Shown: positions 26,893-36,552 of the stretch, one piece after another
How the letters are laid out: every line of letters starts with the position of its first letter
How positions within the stretch are numbered: the first letter of the stretch is position 1
Assembly (NCBI GenBank): GCA_012839035.1
Contig: DUOB01000125.1
Coordinates: forward strand, 1-58,083
Direction of reading: 5' to 3'
Length of the DNA: 58,083 bases
Origin: Propionibacterium sp.
Lineage (GTDB): Bacteria > Actinomycetota > Actinomycetes > Propionibacteriales > Propionibacteriaceae
The notes under the pieces: model-generated
Seen by the model: the letters and a program-made list of their open reading frames with translations, nothing else
Database searches by the model: none
What the model was told of the DNA's origin: nothing
Made by a program: the position numbers and the translations under genes

Positions 26893-26898
26893 TAGGCT
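26893..26898 (+). promoter_or_regulatory. -10 box TAGGCT upstream of the GT87 operon
   Basis: TAGGCT lies 33 nt before GTG 26932, giving a leader of about 25 nt that contains the GGAGGA ribosome binding site. Confidence 0.45.
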
Positions 26899-26931
26899 GA
26901 CGAACCAGTCCGACTTTTTGTGGAGGAACTG

Positions 26932-28407
26932 GTGGCTGATCGTCCGGTGGAGCACTTCGTGCGATCGATGGTCCGCGTCGTGGGCGGCCCATGGGGTCGT
27001 CACACGCGCTCCGCGCCCCCTTGGTTCACCCCGCGGACGGTCGCGATCCTGTTCGGCACGATTATCTGGATGCTCGCGGTCGTCCGGCAGCATCCCTGCC
27101 GGCAGCTCGAGCCGGGAATCGTGCCGGACCACTTCCGGGAGCGCTGCTATTCGGACATCCCCGTGCTGTTCGGTTCCCGCGGGCTCATCTCCGGCAACAC
27201 GCCCTATCTGGACAGTGGGGACTATCCGGTCCTCGAATACCCGGTGCTCACGGGCTGGCTCATCGAGCTGAACCGCTTGATCACGGTCGCACTCGGGGCA
27301 CCGGTGGGGGCGGACCTTGCGGACATCGAACGGATCGCGGCGACCAACCTGTTCTATTCGGTCAACATGGTCGTGCTGTTCGTCCTGTGGCTGGTCACGA
27401 TCTTTGCCCACCTGGGCAGTGCACGAGGCCGCGGTTGGGACGCCCTCATGCTCGTTGCCTCCCCCTGTGTAGTGCTCACCGGACTCATCAACTGGGACAT
27501 GCTCCCACTGGCGCTGACGGCGCTCGGGGTGCTGTTCTGGGCTCGTGGCCGACCGGCTTGGGCCGGCCTGCTGTGGGGACTGGCCATGGCGGCCAAGCTC
27601 TATGCCGGCTTCCTGCTGGGGCCGTTGCTGTTCCTGTGCCTGCGCAGCGGCAGGATGAAGGCGTTCGGCCAGACCCTCGCCCTGTTCGTCGTCGGGTGGC
27701 TGTTGCCGAACCTGCCGGCGATGATCCTCGCCTGGGACGAGTGGGTCGCGTTCTGGGCCTTCAACTCCGACCGGGAGGGCGATTTCGGTTCGCTGTGGTA
27801 TCTCTTCGTCCTCAACGGCACTCCCCTCAGCAACCTCAACCTGATGTCGACCGGCCTGTTCGCCCTGCTGTGCCTGGGCATCGCCGCGCTGATCGTTCTG
27901 GCTCCGCAGCGTCCGCGGCTGGGGCAGGTGTTCTTCCTGGTCCTGGTTGCCTTCATGCTCACCAACAAGGTCTATTCGCCCCAATACGTCCTGTGGATGC
28001 TCCCCTTCCTCGCGCTCTCCCGGCCCCGGTGGCGGGAATGGATCATCTTCACGATCGGCGAGTGGCTCTATGTCCTGGCCATCTGGGGTCACCTGGGCGG
28101 CTATCTCGGTCCGGGGGACGGCGGACCCGACACGGTCTTCTGGGCTGCGACCATCCTGCGGATGTGTACGCAGGCCTGGGTTGCGGCGATGGTCGTGCGC
28201 GATGTCCTGCGTCCCGAGCACGATCTGGTGCGGGCGACCGCCGCTGGGCGCGGTTACGTCGATGACCCCTCCGGCGGGGTCCTGGACGGTGCACCGGATG
28301 TGCGGTGGGGTCGGCGTACAACCACTGATGAACAACCAGCCACCCAGGGGCAGCGAGGCGACTCCGATGAGCCGCTCACCGCAGAACCGGAGGACGTCGC
28401 GCGATGA
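26932..28407 (+). CDS. GT87 (DUF2029) polyprenol-phosphate-mannose-dependent mannosyltransferase
   Basis: A 491-aa GT-C fold membrane enzyme with about ten helices, likely transferring mannose from polyprenyl-phosphomannose to lipoglycans or glycoproteins outside the membrane. The first extracytoplasmic loop has the acidic patch YSDIPVLFGSR and DYPVLEYPVLTG typical of GT87. GTG 26932 is preferred because GGAGGA sits 5 nt upstream; GTG 26920 is less favoured. The stop overlaps the next start (ATGA). The C-terminal 60 residues are hydrophilic and cytoplasmic. Confidence 0.85.
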   Translation: MADRPVEHFVRSMVRVVGGPWGRHTRSAPPWFTPRTVAILFGTIIWMLAVVRQHPCRQLEPGIVPDHFRERCYSDIPVLFGSRGLISGNTPYLDSGDYPVLEYPVLTGWLIELNRLITVALGAPVGADLADIERIAATNLFYSVNMVVLFVLWLVTIFAHLGSARGRGWDALMLVASPCVVLTGLINWDMLPLALTALGVLFWARGRPAWAGLLWGLAMAAKLYAGFLLGPLLFLCLRSGRMKAFGQTLALFVVGWLLPNLPAMILAWDEWVAFWAFNSDREGDFGSLWYLFVLNGTPLSNLNLMSTGLFALLCLGIAALIVLAPQRPRLGQVFFLVLVAFMLTNKVYSPQYVLWMLPFLALSRPRWREWIIFTIGEWLYVLAIWGHLGGYLGPGDGGPDTVFWAATILRMCTQAWVAAMVVRDVLRPEHDLVRATAAGRGYVDDPSGGVLDGAPDVRWGRRTTTDEQPATQGQRGDSDEPLTAEPEDVAR

Positions 28408-29531
28408 ACCGTTGGATCGCGTGGGTGTGGGTGGTCAGCCGACTCGCGTTGTTGTCCATGGCGCTGGTGATCGTCGTGCGTGCCGACGGTGCGACCACTT
28501 TCAGTCAAGCCGTCAGCCACTGGGATGTGCAGCACTTTCTCGGCATCGCACGGGACGGCTATGAGATCACCGGCGACGACAGCAAGCGCATGGCCTTCTT
28601 CCCCGGCCTGCCGCTCCTCTTGGCTCCGTTCATGGCCGTGGGCCTGCCCGGGGAGATGGTGGGCCTCGTCCTGTCCGCGGTGGCCTCCGTGGTCGCCGCC
28701 GCAGGGCTCTATCGCCTCGGCGGACCCACCATCGGGACCTGGGCGGCGGGGCTGTGGCTGATCGCGCCGACGGCGGTGTTCGGGTTCCTGCCCTATACGG
28801 AGGCGCTGTTCTGTGCCTCCGCGTTCTGGGCCTGGGCCTTCGCCAAGGAGGACCGCTGGCTGGCGGCTGCACTCCTCGCGGCAGCTGCCTGCTCCTTCCG
28901 GGTTTCGGGCGTGTTTCTCGTCGGGGCGCTCGGCGTCATGATCCTCACGCGCCCCATGCCGGACGGGACGACCCTGGGTGGGCGGATCGGCGCTTGGCTG
29001 CGGCGGGCGGTCTGGCTGCTGATCCCGGCAGCGACGGTCCTGGCCTATCTCGTCTATCTGTTCGTGCGCACCGGGTCGTGGACCGCCTGGGCCGACGCCC
29101 AGCAGGCCGGCTGGGCGCGCGCCTGGGCGCTGCCGACCGACTCGATCATGCGGACGATCGGGGTGATCGCCGGCCCCGCCTATGACGACCGTCCGGGCTG
29201 GGACACCGTGTTCACCTTCGAGCTCGTGTCGTTTGCAGTCGGGCTGATCGCGGTTGGCTGGCTGTGGCGGCGGCGCCAGTGGGCCGAGCTCTCGTGGATC
29301 GCCGTGCAACTGGTGGCGTTCTCCCTGTCGGAGTGGTTGATGTCGGTCAACCGGGCGGTGCTTCTCTGGTTCCCCGTCTGGCTCATCGCGGCGGAGTTGA
29401 TGACCAGGCAGACGACGTCGAAGGCCGGTCACGTCCTCCAGCGGGTGGGTCGGGTCACGTGGATCGTCGTTTCCGTCGTCGTGATGCTGTGGTGGGCGCA
29501 GATGTTCTATCGCAGTGAGTGGGCGAGTTAG
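28404..29531 (+). CDS. PIG-V-type mannosyltransferase (GT-C)
   Basis: A 375-aa membrane protein with about eight helices that resembles PIG-V/GPI mannosyltransferase II. Features are SHWDVQHFLGIARDGYE after the first helix, MAFFPGLPLL, and YTEALFCASAFWAWA with SFRVSG. It starts at ATG 28404 inside the end of the GT87 gene, so the two mannosyltransferases are translationally coupled and probably act on the same glycan. The acceptor is unknown. Confidence 0.85.
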   Translation: MNRWIAWVWVVSRLALLSMALVIVVRADGATTFSQAVSHWDVQHFLGIARDGYEITGDDSKRMAFFPGLPLLLAPFMAVGLPGEMVGLVLSAVASVVAAAGLYRLGGPTIGTWAAGLWLIAPTAVFGFLPYTEALFCASAFWAWAFAKEDRWLAAALLAAAACSFRVSGVFLVGALGVMILTRPMPDGTTLGGRIGAWLRRAVWLLIPAATVLAYLVYLFVRTGSWTAWADAQQAGWARAWALPTDSIMRTIGVIAGPAYDDRPGWDTVFTFELVSFAVGLIAVGWLWRRRQWAELSWIAVQLVAFSLSEWLMSVNRAVLLWFPVWLIAAELMTRQTTSKAGHVLQRVGRVTWIVVSVVVMLWWAQMFYRSEWAS

Positions 29532-29540
29532 CGAGGAAAC

Positions 29541-30251
29541 ATGGGGACAGCGCCGGATCCGAGGATCGACGACTTCGTCGAGGCGATCCGCCGGGCGCTG
29601 GCCGACAGGAGGGATCCGGAGCGCGCCGGGTCGCAGCAGAGGTACATGAAATCGGCTCTGCCCTTCCGTGGCGTGCCCGTGCCGGAGGTGAGGAAGCTGA
29701 CGGGGGCTCTGCTGCGTACCCATGGCGCCTCCACCGAACACACCGCCTGGGTCGCCACGATTCGCTCGCTGTGGGACGGGGCGGCGTGGCGGGAGGAGAA
29801 GTACGCCGCCCTCGCGCTCGCGCGGGCTCCCCGCCATCGGGCCTTCGCCGCCGACCCGGATTCCCTCGACCTCTACCGCCATCTCGTGCTCACCGGTCAG
29901 TGGTGGGATCTCTGCGATGAGACCGCTCACCTGGTCGGTCGGGCCCTGTCCGCCGACCCGGCGGCGGTCACGCCGGTGCTCCGAGGCTGGTCGCGCGAGG
30001 AGAATCTCTGGCTCCGCCGTGTCGCGATCCTCAGCCAACTCGATCGCAAAGGTGAGACGGACGCGGAACTGCTGGCGTACGCGATCGAGGGGAGCATCGA
30101 CGACCCCGACTTCTTTGCGCGCAAGGGCATCGGGTGGGCGCTGCGGCAGCACTCGAAGACGGATCCGGAGTGGGTACGCGGGTTCGTGGCCGACCATCCG
30201 GGCCTCTCCCGACTGTCGGTGCGGGAGGCGCTGCGGTTGCTGGACGGGTGA
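29541..30251 (+). CDS. DNA alkylation repair protein (AlkD-like HEAT-repeat glycosylase)
   Basis: A 236-aa HEAT-repeat protein of the AlkC/AlkD family, which removes N3- and N7-alkylpurines. It carries WWDLCDETA (with the catalytic-type Asp), ENLWLRRVAILSQL and the FFARKGIGWALRQ helix. GAGGAAAC directly precedes ATG 29541. It is 9 bp downstream of the PIG-V gene, so probably cotranscribed. Confidence 0.9.
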   Translation: MGTAPDPRIDDFVEAIRRALADRRDPERAGSQQRYMKSALPFRGVPVPEVRKLTGALLRTHGASTEHTAWVATIRSLWDGAAWREEKYAALALARAPRHRAFAADPDSLDLYRHLVLTGQWWDLCDETAHLVGRALSADPAAVTPVLRGWSREENLWLRRVAILSQLDRKGETDAELLAYAIEGSIDDPDFFARKGIGWALRQHSKTDPEWVRGFVADHPGLSRLSVREALRLLDG

Positions 30252-30267
30252 GACGCCGGCGTACGCC

Positions 30268-30927
30268 TCAGCGCATCAACGCGGTCAGGAGCACTTTCAA
30301 CTGCTCCGCGAGACGGTTGGGCGCGGCCGGGTTGCCGAGTGCGGACACCTGGGCGGCACCGTGGACGGCGTGCAGGATCTCGATCACCTGCATGGTCGGC
30401 AGGGACAGTGATCGGCCCTGGGCGTCGAGAGCCTCGTCGAACACCTCCGCGAACAGCCGGTGCGTTTCGTCACTGAGCGCGGAGTGCACCTCTGCGAACT
30501 CCGGGTGCCGCAGAGCGTAGAGCTGCATCTCCATGAGCAGGAGGACGATGTGGCGCTCCTGCGGCTGGATGGCGAGAAACTTGTCCACCGCCGAGTCGAT
30601 CAACGTCGTCCGGTCCATCGCCGATCCGCCTTGGGCGGCGACCTCCTCGACCGTTCCCTGCATCGAATCGAGGAAGCGCTGGGCAACCCAGCGCATCAGC
30701 GCGAAGCACAGATCGTCCTTGCTCTCGAAGTTGGAATAGAACGCACCCCGGGTGAACCCGGCCGCCTCCGAAATCTCCTCGACGCTGGCGCCCTCGATGC
30801 CCTTCTCTGCGAAGACCTGAGCCGCCGCCGCCATCAGACGCTCCTGGGTCTGACGCCGCCGGGCGCTCACGGGCGCGCTGGTGGCACCCGACGGTGACCG
30901 CCGGGAGGAGAGGGTTTCCTCGGTCAT
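30268..30927 (-). CDS. TetR family repressor of the MMPL/YhgE module
   Basis: A 219-aa TetR protein. The N-terminal HTH (about 24-70) reads RLMAAAAQVFAEKGIEGA, then EEISEAAGFTRGAFYSNF. The ligand-binding C-terminal domain is variable. AAAGGGAG precedes ATG 30927. It is divergent from the MMPL gene; two dyads between them (31035-31065) are the likely operators, so it should repress the pump and probably itself. Confidence 0.92.
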   Translation of the reverse strand: MTEETLSSRRSPSGATSAPVSARRRQTQERLMAAAAQVFAEKGIEGASVEEISEAAGFTRGAFYSNFESKDDLCFALMRWVAQRFLDSMQGTVEEVAAQGGSAMDRTTLIDSAVDKFLAIQPQERHIVLLLMEMQLYALRHPEFAEVHSALSDETHRLFAEVFDEALDAQGRSLSLPTMQVIEILHAVHGAAQVSALGNPAAPNRLAEQLKVLLTALMR

Positions 30928-31034
30928 GGCTCCCTTTCGCGCTGGTTCTGGCTTCCAGGCACAACCCTGTTCCCTGCCCGGCCTCTTGTCGAGGGGACTT
31001 CGGTCGGACTTGTCCAGCCCTGTTCCAGTTTTGC

Positions 31035-31065
31035 ATACACTACTGTATCGGATACATTTTTGTAT
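31035..31065. promoter_or_regulatory. Two ATACA-N4-TGTAT dyads, likely TetR operators
   Basis: ATACActacTGTAT (31035-31048) and ATACAttttTGTAT (31052-31065) are direct copies with 17-bp spacing; between them TGTATC-G-GATACA forms a third overlapping dyad. They lie 35-65 bp upstream of the MMPL start, in AT-rich DNA that stands out from the surrounding GC. Confidence 0.7.
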
Positions 31066-31099
31066 TGAACGTGTGATTCGGCCGGTGAAGGAGACCCGG

Positions 31100-33952
31100 G
31101 TGTCGACCTACCTCTATGACCTCGGGCGCTGGTGCTTTCGCAGGCGGCGCCGAGTGCTCATCGGATGGCTGGCAGCTCTCGTGGTGCTCGGCGGTCTGGC
31201 CGGACTGTTCAGCAGTTCCTTCGATGACGCCTTCGAGATTCCCGGAGCGCAGTCCCAGGTGGCGCTCAACCAACTGAACCAGACGTTCCCGGAGGTCTCC
31301 GGCACGCGCGCGAGCGTCCTCGTGGTGGCGCCCGATGGGCAGTCCGTCGAGGATCCGGCGGTCAAGGAATCGCTCGAGGGCAATCTGACGGCCTTCTCGG
31401 ATCTGCCGTATGTGTCCTCGGCCACGTCACCCTTCGACCCCATGGTCGACGGGCTCGTCAGCCCGGACGGAACCGCCGCCATCATCAACGTCCTGATGGA
31501 CCTTGAGCAGGACGAGATCAGTGACGCGGTCCTCGACGAGATCACCGACGCGGCAGCGACCATGGGCAGCAACATGCCCGAAGGCACTCGCGTGCAGGCG
31601 GGTGGCGACGCGTTCTCCGTGGAGATCCCCGGCATGTCCATCATCGAGCTGATCGGCGTCGGCGTTGCGATGGTCGTCCTGATCTTCACGCTCGGCTCGG
31701 TCGTGGCCGCCGGCATGCCGCTGCTCACCGCGATCCTCGGCGTCGCGGTGTCGATGGCCCTGATGTTCATCGCCACCGGCCTGATGCCGATCAGTTCCAC
31801 CACCCCGATGCTCGCCGTGATGCTCGGCCTGGCGGTCGGCATCGACTATGCGCTGTTCATCCTGTCGCGTCACCGCGACCAGCTCGGCACCGGCATGGAC
31901 GTGGAGGAGTCGACCGCGCGGTCCGTCGCGACCGCCGGCTCGGCGGTGGTCTTCGCGGGCCTGACCGTCGTCATCGCGCTGGTCGGGCTCTCGCTCGCCG
32001 GGATCCCGTTCCTCGGCGTCATGGGCGTCTTCGCCGCGGTCGGTGTGGCGTTCGCCGTCATCATCGCCCTCACCCTGCTGCCCGCACTCATGGGGTTCGC
32101 GGGGGAACGGATGCGGCCGAAGGCGCGGGGGAAGCGAAGCGCCGCCGAGGGAAGATCCGCGGACAACGCCGCAATGACCGCTGCAGCCCCGGCACCTGTC
32201 ACAGCGGCGGATGCGCAGAATGACGAGAAGCCTCTGCGCGGGCCCTCCGCGTGGTGGGTCGGCGTGGTCACAAAGGTGCCGATTCTCACCGTCATCGTCG
32301 TGGTCCTGACCCTGGGTGTGCTCTCCATTCCCGCCAAGGACCTCGAACTCTCCCTCCCCAACTCGGGCCAGCACACCGCCACTGCCCCGGACCGGATCAC
32401 CTATGACCTCATCGAGGAGAAGTTCGGCCCCGGATTCAACGCACCCCTGATCGTCACCGCCGAGATCATCGGCTCGACCGATCCACTGGGTCTCGTCGAT
32501 CAGCTCAGGACCGAGATCGAGGCGATGCCGGGCGTGGATTCCGTTCCGCTCGCCACCCCCAACCGCAACGCCGACACCGGTTTCATCCAGATCATTCCGG
32601 AGCACGGCCCGACCGATGAGGGCACCAAGGATCTCGTCCAGGCACTGCGGGACAAGGCCCCGGACTGGGAAGAACGCCTCGATGTCAGGACCGCCGTCAC
32701 GGGCATGACGGCCGTGCAGATCGATGTCTCCGACAGACTTGCCGGGGCGCTGCTGCCCTTCGGCATTTTCGTGGTCGGCCTGTCGCTGGTGCTGCTGACC
32801 ATGGTGTTCCGTTCGATCTGGGTGCCGTTGAAGGCCACCGTGGGCTATCTGCTCAGCGTGGGCACGGCCTTCGGTCTGACCACCATGTTTTTCAACTACG
32901 GGTGGGGCAAGGAGATCATCAACCTCGAGAAGCCCATGCCGGTGATCTCGTTCTTCCCGATCCTGCTCATGGGCATCCTCTTCGGTCTCGCGATGGACTA
33001 TGAGGTCTTCCTGGTCTCGCGGATGCGCGAGGAATATGTGCACGGCCGCTCGGCGGCCGAGGCGATCCGGCACGGTTTCGTCGGCTCCGCCAAGGTCGTT
33101 GTCGCCGCGGCACTCATCATGGTCGCGGTGTTCGCGTTCTTCGTCCCGGAGGGCGAAGGGCCGATCAAGCCCATCGCGTTCGGTCTCGCGGTGGGCGTGG
33201 CGGTGGATGCGTTCGTCGTCCGGATGACGCTCGTCCCGGCCGTGCTGGCGCTGCTCGGCGACCGGGCGTGGAATCTGCCCACGTGGCTCGAGCGCCGGTT
33301 GCCGGCATTCGATGTCGAGGGCGAGGCGATCACCCACGTGCTGTCCCTCAGCGACTGGCCCGGCAATGACGACGTGCTGCACACCGAGAACTTCGCCGTG
33401 ACCGGACTGCGTGGCCCCCTGGCCGCGCCGGTCGACCTCCACCTCAAGGCGGGCGAGGTGCTGGTGGTCGAGGGGCCGTCCGCCCGGCGTACCCCCCTGC
33501 TCCTCGCCCTCGCCGGCCGACTCACCCACGTGACCGGCCGGGGCAAGGTGGTGGGTGCGGTGTTGCCGGAGGAGGCGGGGAAGGTACGCCGAAAGGTCGC
33601 CTTCGTCGACGCGCTCCATCCCGATCCCGCGGGCGGCTCGTTCCCGGGGGAGCTCACGGCAGCCCTGACCAACCCGCGCATCGCCGTCATCGTCATCGAC
33701 GGGGCCGATGCGCTGCATGACCCTGCCGACCGCCGGGCGCTGGCTGAGGCGCTGGCCGTCGAAGGCACCGCCGTCGTGCTCGGGGTCACCGATACCGAGG
33801 CGATCGTGCCGCATGCCCCCGAGTGCTTCTTCGGGATCCAACTCACGCCGCCCGCACCCGCGGTGAACGACACCGCACCCACGACCGATACCGGTGATGC
33901 CGACGCACGTCCCGTCGCCGACGACCTTGACCTCGTCACCCAGGAGAGCTGA
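31100..33952 (+). CDS. MMPL/RND-family transporter with C-terminal degenerate ABC ATPase-like domain
   Basis: A 950-aa protein. Residues 1-740 form a two-repeat MMPL exporter: a basic N-terminus (LGRWCFRRRRRVLIGWL), two membrane blocks of about six helices each with the GLAVGIDYALF and GLAMDYEVFLVSR signatures, and two extracytoplasmic porter loops. From about 750 to 930 comes a soluble domain that looks like an ABC ATPase without catalysis. The P-loop position reads GPSARRTPLLLALAG (no Lys), the Walker B-like strand is AVIVIDGADAL, and there is no LSGGQ. GTG 31100 has AAGGAG 6 nt upstream. It overlaps the YhgE gene by one base. It probably exports an envelope lipid or a toxic compound. Confidence 0.9.
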   Translation: MSTYLYDLGRWCFRRRRRVLIGWLAALVVLGGLAGLFSSSFDDAFEIPGAQSQVALNQLNQTFPEVSGTRASVLVVAPDGQSVEDPAVKESLEGNLTAFSDLPYVSSATSPFDPMVDGLVSPDGTAAIINVLMDLEQDEISDAVLDEITDAAATMGSNMPEGTRVQAGGDAFSVEIPGMSIIELIGVGVAMVVLIFTLGSVVAAGMPLLTAILGVAVSMALMFIATGLMPISSTTPMLAVMLGLAVGIDYALFILSRHRDQLGTGMDVEESTARSVATAGSAVVFAGLTVVIALVGLSLAGIPFLGVMGVFAAVGVAFAVIIALTLLPALMGFAGERMRPKARGKRSAAEGRSADNAAMTAAAPAPVTAADAQNDEKPLRGPSAWWVGVVTKVPILTVIVVVLTLGVLSIPAKDLELSLPNSGQHTATAPDRITYDLIEEKFGPGFNAPLIVTAEIIGSTDPLGLVDQLRTEIEAMPGVDSVPLATPNRNADTGFIQIIPEHGPTDEGTKDLVQALRDKAPDWEERLDVRTAVTGMTAVQIDVSDRLAGALLPFGIFVVGLSLVLLTMVFRSIWVPLKATVGYLLSVGTAFGLTTMFFNYGWGKEIINLEKPMPVISFFPILLMGILFGLAMDYEVFLVSRMREEYVHGRSAAEAIRHGFVGSAKVVVAAALIMVAVFAFFVPEGEGPIKPIAFGLAVGVAVDAFVVRMTLVPAVLALLGDRAWNLPTWLERRLPAFDVEGEAITHVLSLSDWPGNDDVLHTENFAVTGLRGPLAAPVDLHLKAGEVLVVEGPSARRTPLLLALAGRLTHVTGRGKVVGAVLPEEAGKVRRKVAFVDALHPDPAGGSFPGELTAALTNPRIAVIVIDGADALHDPADRRALAEALAVEGTAVVLGVTDTEAIVPHAPECFFGIQLTPPAPAVNDTAPTTDTGDADARPVADDLDLVTQES

Positions 33953-36504
33953 TGTTTCCCCTCGAGCGAGCCAGCCACGACCGGCCTGTCGGTTGGCGTT
34001 CCCTGCTCGGCGTCCTTGTCGTGCCGCTCATCGTCGCCCTCGGTTTTCTCGGCGCGACCTGGCAGTCGGAGAGCCGACTGCACCGCGCCGAGGCTGCGGT
34101 GGTCAACCTGGACGAGATGGTCGAACTCGACGGGCAGCCGGTCCCGCTGGGGCGCCAACTCGCAGCCGGTCTGGTGGAGCGCCGCGACGACAACCTGACG
34201 TGGACGCTGGCGGATGCCGCACATGCCGATGCGGGGCTGAAATCGGGCCGCTATGTCGCCGTTATCACCATCCCCGAGGAGTTCTCCGCTCGTGCGACAT
34301 CCTTCGCGGGGCCCGCGATCGAAGCGCAACAGGCGACGATCCGGGTGGAGACGTCGCAGATCACCGGCATCGCCGACGGCGCGATTGCCCAGGTCATCGC
34401 CGAGACGGCCCGGAACGTGTTCAACACGGAGCTGACGGAGATGTACCTCGACAACATCTATCTCGGGTTCAACGAAACCCAGGAGCAGTTCCGGACCGTC
34501 GCGGATGGTGCGGGACAACTCGCCGACGGCGGGGACCAGCTCGCCGACGGCTTGCGGGCGTCCGCCGACGGCGCAGAAGAGCTGGGGGCAGGGTCGAGGG
34601 ACTTCGCGAACGGCGTGGGCGATGCCGCCACTGGTGCCGGAGAGCTCGCGACCGGGGCCGAACAACTGGCCGCCGGCGGAGGACCGCTGCGCGACGGTGC
34701 GAACGAGCTCGCCGGTGGCGCCGGACAGCTCGCCGGCGGGATGCAGACGATGGCCGACCAGACCCGCGATCTGCCGGCGCAGACCCGCCAACTGGCCGAC
34801 GGTGCCGGTCAGGCCGCGGACGGGGTGGACCAACTCGTCGGTGGCATGTCCGCCATGGCCGACGGCGTGGGGCAACTTGCGGACGGCAGCCAGGCACTGG
34901 CCGACGGCACCGCGCAGTTGGCGCCGGGCGTGCGCGCCTATGTGGACGGGGTCGACCAGCTCGTGGCCGGCATGGAGCCCGTTCTGGGGCTGCTCGGCAG
35001 CATCGACACCAGCACGATCGACCAGGCGCAGCTCCAGCAGGTCGCGGGGCAGTTGAGTGATCTGCAGAGCGAGGCGCAGGCGTACGCGAACCGCCTCGAG
35101 ACCCTGACGACCCTCCCGTGCCCGACCCCCGAGGGCGTGGAGCTGACGCCGGAACAGCAGGAGGCGTTCTGCACCGCCTGGACCCAGGCGATGGCCGGTC
35201 TGACCACACCGGATCCGAACACCGGCAAGTCGCCGGTGCAGTGGACCCAGGAGATCGCGTCGAGTGGCGAGTTCACCCAGGCGATCTCCACTCTGCAGAC
35301 GACTCTGCCCCAGCTGCCCACGATGATCGAGGGCGCCGGACAGATCCAGCAGCTCCGCCCGGCCGGGCAGCAGCTCGTGGCCGGCGTGGACCAGCTCGCG
35401 GATGGTGCTGGCCAGCTCAACGACGGGGTGCAGGCCCTCAACGCCGGGATCGCCGAGGGCGCCGGCCAGCTCCCGCAGCTCAGCGACGGGATGCGTCAGC
35501 TCGCGGATGGCGCGGATCAGCTCGCCGACGGCATGGTGCCCCTGACCGAGGGCATCCAGTCCGCCGCCACCGGTGCCGGGGAGCTTTCCACCGGGGCCGG
35601 GCAGTTCGCCACGGGTGTCGGCACCTACGTGGACGGCGTCGGCGAGGTTGCCGGCGGCACCCGGGGGCTCGCCAGTGGCCTGTCCGACATGGCCGGGGGA
35701 GCCGACGAGCTGGCGACCGGAACCGAGGGGCTCGCCGGGGGGCTGGATCAGGCGGCCGACGGCGCCCGTGAGGTCGCGGACGGGCAACGGACCCTCGCCG
35801 ACGGGCTGGCCGAGGGTGCGGAACAGATCCCGACCTATTCAGAGGCGGACCGGGACGCGCTCAAGACGGCGGTCGCGCGCCCGGTCGCGGCTGGAGACAC
35901 TCCAAGCCTGATCCCTGCGGCCTCCTCGACATCCCTGTTGATGGTGTTGGCGCTGTGGATCGGTGGCCTCGCGACCTATGTGGTGCTGCAGGCGGTCTCG
36001 TCGCGCGTGCTCACCTCCACCAGGACGAGCGTCGATCTCGTCCGGCGGGCGGTCATGCCCGGCCTGGCGATCGCGGCCGTGCAGGCGGTGGGCCTGACCA
36101 TCCTGGGCCAGATCGTGTTGGACCTCTCGGCGTCGAAGACCTTTGGCGTTCTGGGGATGCTCCTGCTCGGCGGGGCGATGTTCGTGGTGGTCAACCACGC
36201 CCTGGTGGCCTGGTTCGGTGGTCTCGGCCGGGTGCTGTCGGTGGCGCTCGTCACCCTGACTGCGGCCGGTGGAATGCTGTCCGCCCTGCCCATGTTCTTC
36301 GACGTCATCACTCCGGTTCTGCCGCTCACACCGGTGCTCAACGGGGTGCGGGCGATCATCACCGACGGGACCGGCACGACAGGGGCGATCGGGACGACCG
36401 TGGCGTGGTTGCTGATCGGCATCGCCGCGTCCCTCGGTGCGGTCGTGCGCAAGCGAACGGCCTCGCCGGAACGGTTTGCCCGGGACCTCCCGGCAGTGAC
36501 GTGA
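33952..36504 (+). CDS. YhgE/Pip-family membrane protein with long ADG-repeat stalk
   Basis: An 850-aa protein. One N-terminal membrane helix (about 17-37) is followed by an extracytoplasmic region of about 600 residues dominated by repeats of the type GAxQLADGxxQLADG (two blocks, about 185-330 and 475-635). It ends in five or six membrane helices (about 655-835). The architecture matches YhgE/Pip (phage infection protein) proteins, related to ABC-2 permeases and the ESX-linked stalk proteins. ATG 33952 overlaps the MMPL stop by one base. It is likely a partner subunit of the MMPL protein. Confidence 0.88.
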   Translation: MFPLERASHDRPVGWRSLLGVLVVPLIVALGFLGATWQSESRLHRAEAAVVNLDEMVELDGQPVPLGRQLAAGLVERRDDNLTWTLADAAHADAGLKSGRYVAVITIPEEFSARATSFAGPAIEAQQATIRVETSQITGIADGAIAQVIAETARNVFNTELTEMYLDNIYLGFNETQEQFRTVADGAGQLADGGDQLADGLRASADGAEELGAGSRDFANGVGDAATGAGELATGAEQLAAGGGPLRDGANELAGGAGQLAGGMQTMADQTRDLPAQTRQLADGAGQAADGVDQLVGGMSAMADGVGQLADGSQALADGTAQLAPGVRAYVDGVDQLVAGMEPVLGLLGSIDTSTIDQAQLQQVAGQLSDLQSEAQAYANRLETLTTLPCPTPEGVELTPEQQEAFCTAWTQAMAGLTTPDPNTGKSPVQWTQEIASSGEFTQAISTLQTTLPQLPTMIEGAGQIQQLRPAGQQLVAGVDQLADGAGQLNDGVQALNAGIAEGAGQLPQLSDGMRQLADGADQLADGMVPLTEGIQSAATGAGELSTGAGQFATGVGTYVDGVGEVAGGTRGLASGLSDMAGGADELATGTEGLAGGLDQAADGAREVADGQRTLADGLAEGAEQIPTYSEADRDALKTAVARPVAAGDTPSLIPAASSTSLLMVLALWIGGLATYVVLQAVSSRVLTSTRTSVDLVRRAVMPGLAIAAVQAVGLTILGQIVLDLSASKTFGVLGMLLLGGAMFVVVNHALVAWFGGLGRVLSVALVTLTAAGGMLSALPMFFDVITPVLPLTPVLNGVRAIITDGTGTTGAIGTTVAWLLIGIAASLGAVVRKRTASPERFARDLPAVT

Positions 36505-36514
36505 GGGCGCTTGC

Positions 36515-36541
36515 ACTTTGACCCGCAGGGTGGGTCAAAGT
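36515..36541. terminator. Bidirectional hairpin between YhgE and DUF2079 genes
   Basis: ACTTTGACCC (36515-36524) and GGGTCAAAGT (36532-36541) form a perfect 10-bp stem in the 48-bp gap between convergent genes. It could terminate both. Confidence 0.6.
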
Positions 36542-36552
36542 ATGACGCCTGA

